The notes under the pieces are model-generated. The model saw only the letters and a list, made by a program, of their open reading frames with translations. It did no database searches and had not been told where the DNA came from. From Clostridium sp. DSM 17811 (GTDB taxonomy: Bacteria; Bacillota; Clostridia; Clostridiales; Clostridiaceae): a stretch of DNA of 48,079 nucleotides. Below are positions 9,115 to 18,640 of this stretch, one piece after another (position 1 is the stretch's first letter; each line of letters opens with the position of its first letter). The position numbers and the translations under genes are program-made. The DNA lies in assembly GCF_018861905.1 (NCBI RefSeq), contig NZ_JAHLDU010000027.1, forward strand, positions 1 through 48,079. The letters run 5' to 3'.

Positions 9115-9978
9115 TTACTTACGTATTTTACTTAGCCAAGCATTAACATCTCTCTTTAAAGAAAAATCTCCCTTAGCTGCATCAAGATAAGTTACTCCCA
9201 GTAAATCAGTAGCTATTTTAGGTTTATTCTTACACATGAAAATTACATTTTCCCTTCCTCTCACCCCTGCAAATAACCCATATTCTAATAACACGTTATC
9301 TCTAACAGATTGTACAATATTTCCTCTATACCACGTCTCATCTTCACCATTAAAAACAAATATAGCAGCATCTACTCTATGTGCTACATTTATCAAACTT
9401 TCTAATGTAAAATCACCTGCCACACACACCGTTGGATCATCCCATACTATAACACTATTAAGACTTTCCTCTATCATAATAGCTAGCCTTTCCATGTCAA
9501 CTTTTGCTTCTTTAGAACTTCCAATAAATATTTTCATCTTATTCTCCTTTATCATGTTTAAATCTATAATATTATCTTTAATATGTACAAAATTCTCACA
9601 ATTCAATGTTCCTTCTATAAGATCAACATCATTTTCAATCTGAATGTTCATCATTTCATTTTTATCAATATTGTAAATCAGCCAGCTTTTTTTTATAATT
9701 GTAGCGTTTGAGATTTCATCTCCACAAAAATTGCAACAATACGGCGATTTTTTCAGTTTTCTTTCATAAGCAGTACATTCTTGTACACAATTAGGGCACT
9801 TAAACACATATTTATAGCTTAATACTCCTTCATCATGCAAATATTGAACAAATGCTTTAGTAGTAGCCTTATCAGTATGTAATATTGCCATCAATTTTTC
9901 TGGTTTAATATTTTTAAGTTCATTAACCGACAGATACTTTGCGAATTTTTGTAAATCTTTTAATAGACTTAGATTCAT
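9115..9978 (-). CDS. Zinc-ribbon protein with C-terminal TIR-like (Cap12/PycTIR-type) domain
   Basis: A predicted effector of ~287 residues. The N-terminal ~70 residues are helical and look like a winged-helix region (LLKDLQKFAKYLSVNEL; KATTKAFVQYLHDEGVL). A four-Cys zinc ribbon follows (CPNCVQEC ... CCNFCGDE). The C-terminal ~145 residues begin KIFIGSSKEAK and contain IVWDD, AAIFVFNGED, RDNVLLEYGLFAG and DLLGV, the pattern of the TIR-like domain (PF10137) of CBASS/Pycsar effectors, which degrade NAD+. The family's conserved Glu lies in VLLEYGLF. I prefer the ATG at 9978, with GGGGGA upstream; an in-frame ATG at 10023 lacks a ribosome site. Either way it overlaps the upstream gene by 56-101 bp, so the two are co-translated. 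Confidence 0.85.
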   Translation of the reverse strand: MNLSLLKDLQKFAKYLSVNELKNIKPEKLMAILHTDKATTKAFVQYLHDEGVLSYKYVFKCPNCVQECTAYERKLKKSPYCCNFCGDEISNATIIKKSWLIYNIDKNEMMNIQIENDVDLIEGTLNCENFVHIKDNIIDLNMIKENKMKIFIGSSKEAKVDMERLAIMIEESLNSVIVWDDPTVCVAGDFTLESLINVAHRVDAAIFVFNGEDETWYRGNIVQSVRDNVLLEYGLFAGVRGRENVIFMCKNKPKIATDLLGVTYLDAAKGDFSLKRDVNAWLSKIRK

Positions 9979-11188
9979 ATTTTTTGTATATCCCCCAAAT
10001 TTTATTGAAATCAGATTCATCATAATACTTTTGATTTAATATCATAATACTTAACTTATCCTTTTCGGAAGCGTCAAACTTAACCTCTATACTATCATTT
10101 TTTCTTTTGTAGGCTATGCTTAATGCTGATACATTTTGGACTGCTTCTATAGATCTTCGCATACTCATAAAAGTTCTTGAACATACTATAGCCTTTGTAT
10201 TATTTTCGCCTGTAAGCCTTGCTGTATTTCGCTCTGTATCATTAAACTTAATGCTAGTAATTGCAGCAGAGACATTATTTTTACTAAATACATCTACATC
10301 TTCATTTAGAAAATAATCCGATACAATTAAATGTTGTAATACCTTTTTTAATTCATCCTTTAAATCTACAACGCCTGGATTAATAGTAACATTACCTTTT
10401 AAATCTTCTTCCAGGTTGCTAATAACAATATTTTTAATAGTATCTTTTATAAATATTTCTATAGATTTATCCATTTTATTAACATCGTCATAGTTAGGAA
10501 TACTTTGATAAAGCTCCCTTAAAAGTCCTTTACTCATATTATAAAGAACCTTCTGATGGTTTTCACCATATTCCTTGGTTTCAAACCCCATCTCCATCTT
10601 CAGATTACATACAATCTTGTCTATTGAAGCTCTAGGTCTATGTTCTTTATTCACTATCCCGTACTGATTTCTAATTTTAATAATAAATAATTTATCATCT
10701 AAATTAAATTCCACAGCCAAATAGCAACATGAATTACTTTCTTTTCCATTTAAATTTATACATATATGTCTTACTAAAATCATTCTTAATCGTGTAATCT
10801 TTCCCTCTTCGTCAAATATGGAATTAATAGCTACAATCTTGACAGGAGTGTCTGAAGTTACCGTTGTAGTCATAATATTATTAAATTGTATAGAGTCAAT
10901 ATTATAAGTTTGAGATAGCCTTTCAAGCCATACCTCTTCATCTCTCAGATCCTTACAACTATTAATTTGAAAAACATTCACCATATTACTTTTTCCATAA
11001 AATAATTCTTCAAAAAAAAAGCTATTTAAATCTACTGATTTAACTTTATCATCGTCTAACAAATCACTAATCCAGAAACTTATATCCTTCCCTTTTTCGC
11101 CCTCTGTTTGAATACAGTTCTTCCCCCTTAAAAATCGTATCAATTTACTTTCATTTATATTCTTTATTAATGAACCATTAACATACAT
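9923..11188 (-). CDS. Unknown 421-residue partner of the TIR-like protein
   Basis: I do not recognise this protein. It is 421 residues, soluble, with no signal peptide or membrane segment. An alpha/beta N-terminal half (~1-230) contains a run of beta-strands (VKIVAINSIFDEEGKITRLRM; CCYLAVEFNLDDKLFIIKI). A more helical C-terminal half includes ELKKVLQHLIVSDYF. It has no Walker motif, no GS..D.D cyclase motif and no protease or nuclease signature. The ATG at 11188 has AGGGAG upstream. Its 3' end overlaps the TIR-like gene, so it is the first gene of a two-gene operon. By position it is a good candidate for sensor, regulator or ligand source for the effector. Confidence 0.8.
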   Translation of the reverse strand: MYVNGSLIKNINESKLIRFLRGKNCIQTEGEKGKDISFWISDLLDDDKVKSVDLNSFFFEELFYGKSNMVNVFQINSCKDLRDEEVWLERLSQTYNIDSIQFNNIMTTTVTSDTPVKIVAINSIFDEEGKITRLRMILVRHICINLNGKESNSCCYLAVEFNLDDKLFIIKIRNQYGIVNKEHRPRASIDKIVCNLKMEMGFETKEYGENHQKVLYNMSKGLLRELYQSIPNYDDVNKMDKSIEIFIKDTIKNIVISNLEEDLKGNVTINPGVVDLKDELKKVLQHLIVSDYFLNEDVDVFSKNNVSAAITSIKFNDTERNTARLTGENNTKAIVCSRTFMSMRRSIEAVQNVSALSIAYKRKNDSIEVKFDASEKDKLSIMILNQKYYDESDFNKIWGIYKKYESKSIKRFTKIRKVSVG

Positions 11189-11556
11189 AGTATTTCTCCC
11201 TATTTAACCATATTTTAAATTTTATGTATAAACTTGTTTTATTATATCATTTTTCTTAGAGATACTCCACAAATATTGTTTATTTCTGTGTACATATATG
11301 TTAAATAAGGTATATGTATGTATATGTATCAAGTAATATTACTTTTATACTGCTCTCAAAGAAATATTGTAGTTCCTTTGTGATCTCATAAAACCTATTA
11401 GACCACATGATACACTTTCACAACCAATTGAGTGGATTTATATAGGTTATTATCAGTCTTTTGGAACGTATCATTTAACTATAGTTTATTGATACATATT
11501 AATTTTTTGTAATTATAATAATTTACGTGTAAAATGCCATATGTAAAATAAACTAA
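11189..11556. other. Non-coding AT-rich spacer
   Basis: This holds the promoter side of the TIR operon and no recognisable gene. It contains short ATGTATATGT-type runs but no convincing operator. Confidence 0.4.
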
Positions 11557-11625
11557 AGCAAATTCACTCCGCTCATAAAATCCCCCGGGGTACGTGAACA
11601 AATTGTAGCCACAATTTGTTTTGCT
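11557..11625. repeat. Type-1 dispersed palindromic repeat, copy 1
   Basis: A 69-bp element bounded by AGCAAA and its complement TTTGCT. Inside are CCGCTCATAAAATCCCCCGG and the perfect hairpin ACAAATTGT-loop-ACAATTTGT. Four more copies lie at 24722, 25314, 33253 and 35239. Size, terminal inverted repeats and internal hairpin suggest a MITE- or REP-like element. It lies on the 3' side of McrBC copy A. Confidence 0.75.
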
Positions 11626-11727
11626 ATTAATTCTCAAATCTTTTATAATATCCTACCTCATTATTCCTGTCTAATATATTCTCAACATCTCTTAGCCAAA
11701 ATCATTAATTCTTAAAAAAAGCACCTA

Positions 11728-11997
11728 TTATTTAATAATGTTATTTACCAATTTTGCAAATTCAATTTTATTTAACCCGCAATAATTTTTATAAACTTCC
11801 ACTGACTGTGCTGATGCATGATCTAATCCTTTACCCTTAGCTATTGATTTAAAGTTTGATATTTTCATTTTTAAACTAGATAAACTCATACCAAGTTTAT
11901 CTGATATATTTTCTATTTTCTTGTCCAACATATTCTCTTTATACAAATACAAATAAAGTCCTGCAATATCGTCATTTTCTGTCCATTTATGCTTCAT
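11728..11997 (-). CDS. Small McrBC-linked protein of unknown function
   Basis: An 89-residue protein starting MKHKWTENDDIAGLYLYLY, with a helix-turn-helix-like centre (ISDKLGMSLSSLKMKISNFKSIA) and a helical C-terminus. The ATG at 11997 has a perfect GGAGGAG site; an upstream in-frame ATG overlaps that site. It is downstream of mcrC copy A. A truncated relic lies at the same place in copy B (25446-25570), so it belonged to the duplicated McrBC unit. It resembles small DNA-binding modules near restriction genes; no function can be assigned. Confidence 0.6.
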   Translation of the reverse strand: MKHKWTENDDIAGLYLYLYKENMLDKKIENISDKLGMSLSSLKMKISNFKSIAKGKGLDHASAQSVEVYKNYCGLNKIEFAKLVNNIIK

Positions 11998-12156
11998 ATT
12001 ACTCCTCCTCATACAATATTCTTTAGTAAATAATTTTATAAAGCTACTTACTTATTAATGATAGTCTTTCTTTCAACTTATGATTTTCATTACATAACCC
12101 CTTAACGCCTCTAAATCACCAGAAACAAGGTCAGCCATTTTTCCAAGATTTACCGG

Positions 12157-13318
12157 TCACAATATAACGCTAGCTATATTCCGACATGATATGGGATCAT
12201 TTATATTTATTTTTGCGGTAGTGGGGATATCTGAAAGTGTAGGATATAAAATAGTTGCAGTCTTGTCCCCTATTCCGCTTACTGCATAAATTGCTAGCTG
12301 ATATAACATTTTAGCCGGCAAACTTCTTTCCCACAAATCTCTGTATTTAGCATCTAGCAGTTTCACCACCCTGCCTTTCTTCGTAAGTGCAAAGTCAGGT
12401 CTTGTTGCAAGGGTTAAACCCTGATGTATAAATGAACATATCATGTAAGCTATACTGGTCTTTTACGGAGTAGCCTTCACTACAGTTCTGCAGCAATCTT
12501 CCTATTAGTGTTTCAAAGAATACATTCATATCAAAAAAATACCCTCGTAAATTAATATGTTTAGAACTTCCCTCTAATTGAATACCTTGTGATTCATACA
12601 AAATGTTAATGACTTCAATGACCGCAGAGTAACTTCTAGTTAATCTATTAATACTATTTCTTGCACTCTTCAAACTTGCTCTTGTCAAAGTAATATCGCT
12701 AATATTTTCATCTAAACTAAAGCATATCTTTTGTAGTTTAATTTTTAGACCAATTTCTAACACTAGTTTTAATCCAAGTTTTAAACCTGCAAGCAAAGTT
12801 TTATTCAATATATTATTTTCATCTCTATTAAAATAATTGCACGGCAATGTATCCTTTGTAATTCCGCCTTGACCACAAAGTTTATTAATATCAATTCTGC
12901 CTCTAGGTGATGATAAGTTCTCTCCCCGCTTAATATAACTCTTTTGAATTCCTCTATGTAGCAAGTCCTCTGCTTCAACATAAAGCTCATAGATAAGTAA
13001 GTCAAAGAACTTAAAATTACCTATATCATGCTCAGCCTCATTAAATAACTTAAGCTCTCTTAATCCATAAGCATACCTTAGCAGTTTATAAAGTGGCATA
13101 CCATTTATCTTTGGGTGCATGTTTATTTGTAACACTCCTAGTCTAATTCTACCAACATAAGAGTTAGTGCTTATAGATAACCCGCCTTTAAGTTCTATGA
13201 TTTCTATAATTCCTTTATTATTAAGCGCTTTTGCTATATCACGAGTGTCGTTATCAGGCAACTCTATATCCTTCAACATTATGCTGTCCCACTCTTTTAA
13301 ATTGACAGTTTGATTCAT
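12157..13318 (-). pseudogene. mcrC: mcrC copy A, frameshifted
   Basis: McrC is the PD-(D/E)XK nuclease subunit of the modified-cytosine-dependent McrBC restriction complex. This copy begins MNQTVNLKEWDSIMLKDIEL (ATG at 13318, overlapping the mcrB stop by 4 bp) and is collinear with the intact copy at 25575. Next to the catalytic region, 17 bp present in copy B (between GTCTTG and GGTTAAACCC) are missing near 12405. This shifts the frame just at the PD motif, and the downstream part LLDAKYRDLWER is read in another frame. A CAA-to-TGA change near 12157 removes the tail as well. It should be non-functional. Confidence 0.9.
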
Positions 13319-14336
13319 GATATTTTATCTCCACTATCACTCTCATTGACCTTTTCAGTTTCTTCCTCTATTTCATCATCCTCTGCTACTTTTCCTACTT
13401 CGCGTATTGTTGGACATGGCGAAAGCAGTGCCGTTACCAGGTCAGAAATATCTGATGTATTAAACAATTCAAATCTAATAGTTTGTTTTTTCACATCAAC
13501 AATACCTTCACCCAAAATCTTAGAAATCAAAGCATAGTCACCATAACAATATTCTTCAATAAGAGGAATAATATCTTCCCTAATAATTCTTTTAAACTTT
13601 TCATTTTCCATAATAGGTTTCTCTTTTTCTAAAAAATACGAATGGCCAATTTGTAAGTTTCGAGCATCCGTGCCTATGCACTCGCATATTCTAGCGTTTA
13701 ATTCTTTAAGCCATTTATCTAGTGGCAATCCCTCAAATACAGTCTTATCAAACAAAGCATAATTCATCATTAATTCAATGAACCCAAAACGTCTTCTAAG
13801 CGCTACATCTAAAAGAGCAATAGAACGATCATCAGTATTCATGGTTCCTACAATATATACATTTTCAAGCACGTCTGCTTTACAATTTTAATAAGTTGAC
13901 CTGACATAGTATACAATTCGTTTTCTTGCACAGGTTTACTATTACTGTAAATCAATGCGTGTTTTTGCCACCGAGTAGTATGAAAAGCATCAATTTTATT
14001 TGGATATAACCTGTGATAATACTTATGAACCCACCCAAGATTGGACATATTATTTATTAAAATGCTATTAAATTGTTCTTGTAGTTTAGCATGCTCCTGC
14101 ACACTTGCATCTTCTGATACCTTATCAATTAAATCAGCACCTTCTGTTAGAGAATTTTTAGATCTCTCCCTAAATTAACGGCTACCTCTGTTGTCAAAAT
14201 CATAGGGTTTTTAGGATTCCTAGTAACCCACTTGCCATCGCTGTCCCTTTTGTACATTATAAATTTAAATGAACTTCCCCCAGCAATACTCCCATAGCTA
14301 TTAGTGCTAGTCCTAAATTCATCATCATTTTAAACT
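13315..14336 (-). pseudogene. mcrB: mcrB copy A, internally deleted
   Basis: McrB is the AAA+ GTPase motor of McrBC. The N-terminal DNA-binding part (NDDEFRTS; GSSFKFIMYK; TRWQKHALIYSNSKPVQ) is followed directly, at ~13868, by the C-terminal AAA+ part starting ENVYIVGTMNTDDRSIALLD. The intervening Walker A and Walker B motifs are gone and the frame is lost at the junction. The start is damaged too: the codons matching copy C's start read GTG TAA GTT TAA. The acidic tail (EDDEIEEETEKV) overlaps the mcrC start. A TATAAT -10 box is conserved upstream in copies A-C. Confidence 0.88.
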
Positions 14337-14423
14337 TACACTTACTTTTATACACATTATATCCTATTTAACTTATTAAAAGGATTAATATCTATTTTGT
14401 GTAACAGAATAGATCAAAAAAGC

Positions 14424-14641
14424 TAATATTAAAATCTAAAGCTATAAATATAAAAGTTGATTATAATCCATATAAAATATTAGTAGAATCGGCTGAATAT
14501 GCAGAGTTACCTATATCAAACTTTCCTATAAAAACTACAATGTGGATTTCAACTAACCACATAGCCGTGTCTTATGGATATACTGCAAAGACAAAATATT
14601 TATGTGCTATAAATAAAGTTAGAGATCAAGCCAATAAATAA
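14424..14641 (+). pseudogene. Unidentified gene relic next to McrBC copy A
   Basis: An open plus-strand frame reads VDYNPYKILVESAEYAELP, then IKTTMWISTNHIAVSYGYTA and ends VRDQANK with a TAA. It has no start codon or ribosome site and begins exactly where homology with the McrBC copy-B/C upstream region ends. It is therefore the tail of a gene cut by the duplication. An AATA tetranucleotide run (14632-14652) overlaps its end. Confidence 0.45.
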
Positions 14642-14653
14642 ATAAATAAATAA

Positions 14654-14690
14654 CCTACAATTTTTCTATAAATCAAACGATAGTTGTAGG
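14654..14690. terminator. Hairpin terminator
   Basis: CCTACAA (14654-14660) pairs with TTGTAGG (14684-14690), next to a T-run. It lies just beyond the end of the minus-strand gene at 14713 and the plus-strand relic. Confidence 0.5.
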
Positions 14691-14712
14691 GTGAACACAA
14701 AAGATGTGAAAA

Positions 14713-15267
14713 TTAAATTTCACATCTTTCTGCTTTTTTCAAACCGTAGAATATTTGGCCTGACTCAAGATTTTTTCTGTAATAACACCCTTTAGCATAT
14801 AACTTGTTTTCATGTAAGCAGCGTTTTGCATCAGAGCATTCATTATATTTGCTACAACAACCAAAAGTATCACTGAATTCGTAATTATTAATACAATAAA
14901 TGGTGTGAGCTTTTATATAATTATGCAGTATTTCACTCTCTTTATCAAATACTACATGAGTAAATTCTTTGTCAGAATTGACACCCCTAATAATGGCATC
15001 ACTTGGAACAGTTATTTCTTTAAATTGTTTATTCTTTATAATCAACTCAATATTATTATTAACTGAAATATTCAGTATGATAGCAGATTTAGTTTGTGTA
15101 TTGTTGCTATGTGGAATTTGGGGATACTCAGGTTTACTTATACAAAGAGATTTAGAAGTTTCTTTACCCTTTCCTTTATTTGAATGTATATATAATGAAT
15201 TCGTGGGTAATTCCATTTCTATAATGATGTCTTGAAAAATATGTTCTATTACATTTTCTAAACTCAA
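14713..15267 (-). CDS. Cys-cluster protein, partner of exonuclease
   Basis: A 184-residue protein of unknown family. The N-terminal two thirds are low-complexity to beta-rich. The C-terminal ~50 residues hold seven Cys in FGCCSKYNECSDAKRC ... YAKGCYYRKNLESGQIFYG, a pattern expected to bind zinc or an Fe-S cluster. It starts 17 bp after the stop of the DnaQ/BRCT exonuclease gene on the same strand, so the two form an operon and probably work together on DNA. The ATG at 15267 follows an AGGAGG-type site (GGAGGCTATAAGC). Confidence 0.7.
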   Translation of the reverse strand: MSLENVIEHIFQDIIIEMELPTNSLYIHSNKGKGKETSKSLCISKPEYPQIPHSNNTQTKSAIILNISVNNNIELIIKNKQFKEITVPSDAIIRGVNSDKEFTHVVFDKESEILHNYIKAHTIYCINNYEFSDTFGCCSKYNECSDAKRCLHENKLYAKGCYYRKNLESGQIFYGLKKAERCEI

Positions 15268-15284
15268 GCTTATAGCCTCCTAAT

Positions 15285-16511
15285 TTATTCGTTCTTTAAT
15301 ATTTGGTAAAATGTAGTTTCGGGTATTATTTGAATATCTAAACCATTTAAAATCATATCTTCAGCTTTTTTTTGCTTAGAGCTTTTTCCATCTTTAATTG
15401 ATGCACAATAAGAGTTGTCACCTAAGATCAAATAATTTGTATCCTTGGTAATACCGTTTTTACATATGCCACCTACATTTGCGACATATTGCATGGCAGT
15501 AGTTCTATCAAATTGATCTAACACTCCGGTAAATACACATTTCTTTTGATATAAGGGGTGTGTTTCATCAAAAATATCTGTAGCGGGTACAATATCTTTT
15601 GCTGAAACAGGAACCTTACGGTTAGACTTTAGCTTTTCTACAATGTGAATATTTAAAATTTCACATATTTGTTTTTCACTAAATACTTCTAGAGAACCTT
15701 CTTTTTGTCGTTTTTTTGCTTTTGATAGCCACGGCTCCCAAATTTCATCAAAAGTATCTTGTGAACAAAAACGGACGTAAGTTCTATCATTAATGATAAG
15801 ACATTCACTTGTTGAATAAAATGCATTATACACTTTACAATTCATATCTGTAAAAATACATTCCAATAGTCTTGTATTAATGTACTTTAATTTAGTCTTA
15901 ATTGAAATTTTTTTATTATTAAACTGTTTTCCAAATTCGGTGCTTTTTTGAATCTGTATTTTATATTCTTCACGATAATTATTATGGAGGTGAGATAAAC
16001 ATTTTACGAGTTCATAAGTCATTTGTACATCATTAGTTGCTCTGTGCTGACCAACGTTAGTGATTTTAAAATAATCAACTAATGTCCCAAGCTTGTAATT
16101 TGGAATATCAGAAATCAAATTTTTTGCTAAATGAACTGTATCAACTCGTCCATTTTCCATAGTTTTACCCAAATATTTTTCGCTATTATGATTTAGAAAA
16201 CGATAGTCAAAAGAAATATTATGTCCAACAAGAGACAGTTCTTTTGAAAAATTCAGAAATTGCCTTATCGCAACATCAGCAGATAATCCTAGTGCAACAT
16301 CATCGTTAGATATTCCTGTTAAGTGCTTAATAAAGGGTGGTATAGGCGTATCTTGCTTTATGAATGTATGAAAGGAATCTCCAATGTTACCATTCTTAAT
16401 TTTAATAGCCCCAATTTCTATAATATTACAATAATCAACGGAAAAGCCAGTAGTTTCTATATCTACAATAATATATTCATTTGATGCTATGATTGATGTT
16501 TGATTGTTCAT
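15285..16511 (-). CDS. DnaQ-like 3'-5' exonuclease with C-terminal BRCT domain
   Basis: A 408-residue protein. Residues ~12-180 form a DEDDh exonuclease: YIIVDIETTGF (Exo I, D/E), GHNISFDYRFL (Exo II), HRATNDVQMTYEL (Exo III, H and D). The middle ~190-300 contains a linker and a small domain of unknown fold. Residues ~320-405 form a BRCT domain (KKCVFTGVLDQFDRTTAMQYVANVGGI ... TNYLILGD). This architecture occurs in bacterial DNA polymerase III epsilon-like or DinG-like proteins and implies 3'-end trimming in repair or defence. It is first in a two-gene operon with the Cys-cluster protein. Confidence 0.9.
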   Translation of the reverse strand: MNNQTSIIASNEYIIVDIETTGFSVDYCNIIEIGAIKIKNGNIGDSFHTFIKQDTPIPPFIKHLTGISNDDVALGLSADVAIRQFLNFSKELSLVGHNISFDYRFLNHNSEKYLGKTMENGRVDTVHLAKNLISDIPNYKLGTLVDYFKITNVGQHRATNDVQMTYELVKCLSHLHNNYREEYKIQIQKSTEFGKQFNNKKISIKTKLKYINTRLLECIFTDMNCKVYNAFYSTSECLIINDRTYVRFCSQDTFDEIWEPWLSKAKKRQKEGSLEVFSEKQICEILNIHIVEKLKSNRKVPVSAKDIVPATDIFDETHPLYQKKCVFTGVLDQFDRTTAMQYVANVGGICKNGITKDTNYLILGDNSYCASIKDGKSSKQKKAEDMILNGLDIQIIPETTFYQILKNE

Positions 16512-17297
16512 AAATTATCTTTAGTGACAGAATGTATACTAAGTATCAAATCATCACTAAAATTCATCTCCTTTATATATCTCATTTACAAGCCTAAAGC
16601 TCTTGCTGAGTCGCAATTACTGTAGAATCCAATATTACTTATCTTACAGTTAACAGTTACAAGATTAAGATTATTAACTGTAACTTCCACATATATATGT
16701 ATAATCCTTTAAAATATTCAACAATATTGGTTAATTTTTAAGATAAAAATTGTATAATCTAGTTATCTATTTTGTTCATAAGGATTTTTACACTTCACTA
16801 AATTTCCTGAAAACCCTATAATTTCATAATCTAACCTCACTCAATATTAACTAAATTATGCTAGCACCTCAAATAATCCACGCCCAAAAATGAGACCCAT
16901 ATAGACTTTAAATCCATATATATTTTATATTTTATGTGATGTAATTCTACGCACTTTTTTTATTTAAAAAATATTTTAGCTGCAATATAAATTAATAAAA
17001 TATTAAAATTTTGTATGCACCATATTAGCTAGTACAATATTCACTAAATATACCACGTCCCAAAGTTAGACTTTTAAAATTGTGGTGATAGCACATTTTA
17101 TGAATTAATATCAGCTGCACAATAATAAGCCACGTCTATATGTGACATCTATAGAAATAATAATATAATTCACACTACATCTCTAGGACATTATCAATGT
17201 TCACATTGATAGTATTATTTATAAAAACTTTTCAATTAATTCCCAAAACATGCAATATAACCTTTATTATCTTGAATGAAAAAACTAAGGTATAGAT
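16512..17297. other. Long spacer with three related short motifs
   Basis: No gene is seen. A bulged hairpin (AGTTAACAGTTA ... TAACTGTAACT) lies at ~16640-16690. Three degenerate copies of a CCACG(C/T)CC..A motif followed by AGAC or GACAT occur near 16878, 17050 and 17130. They could be protein-binding sites or chance. Confidence 0.35.
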
Positions 17298-18344
17298 TTA
17301 AATATTATTAATTTTATTAATAAATCCTACCCAATTATTTTTGTTTTCATAATATTTTAGATACTGATCAGCCATTGTAGATAAACCTAATGCCCCCGTT
17401 GATATAATTGCCATGGGTTTATTTGCGACTGATACGGAGTATAATGACGCAGGTGTAGCCAGAACAGTCGTCAAATTAGTCCACCTTTTCATTTTAGGAA
17501 ACACCTTTTTAATAAGCTTGTTAATTTTTTTTTGTTTTTCATAAAACTCTCGCTTAACTTCTAATGGGTCTATATCCGTTCCAAATTTTTTCTTTATATC
17601 TATTATCTTTTGAACTTCCTCTTTCGCTCGTAAAATTTCATCATATTCTCTCCATTTTAATATTTTGTATAAGTTATCTTCTATTTCTTTCAAGTATATG
17701 TCGCTGCAGCTATTTATATTAGTACATGTATTACACTTACAATCATCTACAAAAGCATAATTATGAAAAACTAACTCATTAGGTATAATTACTTTAAATA
17801 CTTCTTCCATACATTTTATACTATCGTCGTTTGTAATCAATTTTGTGGCTATTCCATATTTATAATACAAATAATTATAATCCGCTCTATTAAATAAGCA
17901 GTTAGCATTTATTCCTTCTGCAATTTTCATACTAGCATATATAGCTGAAATATATGGGATGCAATACCCTCTCCCCTTAATTGTAAGTTCGCTAGGATTT
18001 TCTTCGTTCGAGAATTCTGGAAACCTCTCTCTTAAAAGATCACTATCATATTCTGCTTCTGCTATTATTTCTTTTGGTATTACATCATTAAAAATTTCTT
18101 TTGGATTGATTATTTCGATAATCCCTTCATTGGCGGCAATTTCCAATATTAAGTTAGTAGCTTTATCCATTTTATCGGTAACTTTATTCTTTTGAAAATT
18201 CCATGCACCTTCTGTTAAAATAATCTTATCTGACCAAATTAATGTAGAAGGACTATTCCGAAGCCATGAAAAGTCTAAATTACATGCACCACACACACCA
18301 ATATCATTTCCAACTCCTAACCCAGTAACTAATACTTTATTCAT
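17298..18344 (-). CDS. Unknown 348-residue protein, possibly membrane-associated
   Basis: I do not recognise this protein. It starts MNKVLVTGLGVGNDIGVCGAC. It has a mixed alpha/beta first 200 residues, a Cys cluster (CKCNTCTNINSC at ~207-218), a charged coiled-coil-like stretch (~225-290) and a weakly hydrophobic segment near the C-terminus (LATPASLYSVSV ... MAIISTGALGLS, ~295-325). A single membrane insertion or an amphipathic toxin-like helix is possible. It stands alone, with long spacers on both sides. The ATG at 18344 has a GGGGGGATATAT upstream sequence usable as ribosome site. Confidence 0.65.
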   Translation of the reverse strand: MNKVLVTGLGVGNDIGVCGACNLDFSWLRNSPSTLIWSDKIILTEGAWNFQKNKVTDKMDKATNLILEIAANEGIIEIINPKEIFNDVIPKEIIAEAEYDSDLLRERFPEFSNEENPSELTIKGRGYCIPYISAIYASMKIAEGINANCLFNRADYNYLYYKYGIATKLITNDDSIKCMEEVFKVIIPNELVFHNYAFVDDCKCNTCTNINSCSDIYLKEIEDNLYKILKWREYDEILRAKEEVQKIIDIKKKFGTDIDPLEVKREFYEKQKKINKLIKKVFPKMKRWTNLTTVLATPASLYSVSVANKPMAIISTGALGLSTMADQYLKYYENKNNWVGFINKINNI

Positions 18345-18640
18345 ATATATCCCCCCATTGATAGCTTTTGTTATTTTATTTACTAAGACTTTAAAATTCG
18401 ATAATAATTGATAATTCCCTCTTTTTTATTGATATTTGTGACTTTTATTGAAAATATCAAATATATATTTTACACATTCCTCTAATAAATACTACACAGT
18501 ATGTAAAGTCCATTATAATCATCAGTTATAGCAAAATTGATATAAAATCAATTGGCAAGTTATTTTTCAGCAAATTTAAAATCTTAATGGTCCCTCAATC
18601 ATTATTATTTTATTTTTTTATATTATATAAAAGCTGTAAA
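18345..18640. other. AT-rich spacer
   Basis: It contains the promoter side of the orphan gene at 17298 and no recognisable gene. Confidence 0.35.

Noticed and set aside
9115-11188. CBASS, Pycsar or Thoeris identity for the TIR operon
   Set aside because: No cyclase motif, no cyclic-nucleotide-binding domain and no ThsA-like SLOG/SIR2 protein can be seen next to it.
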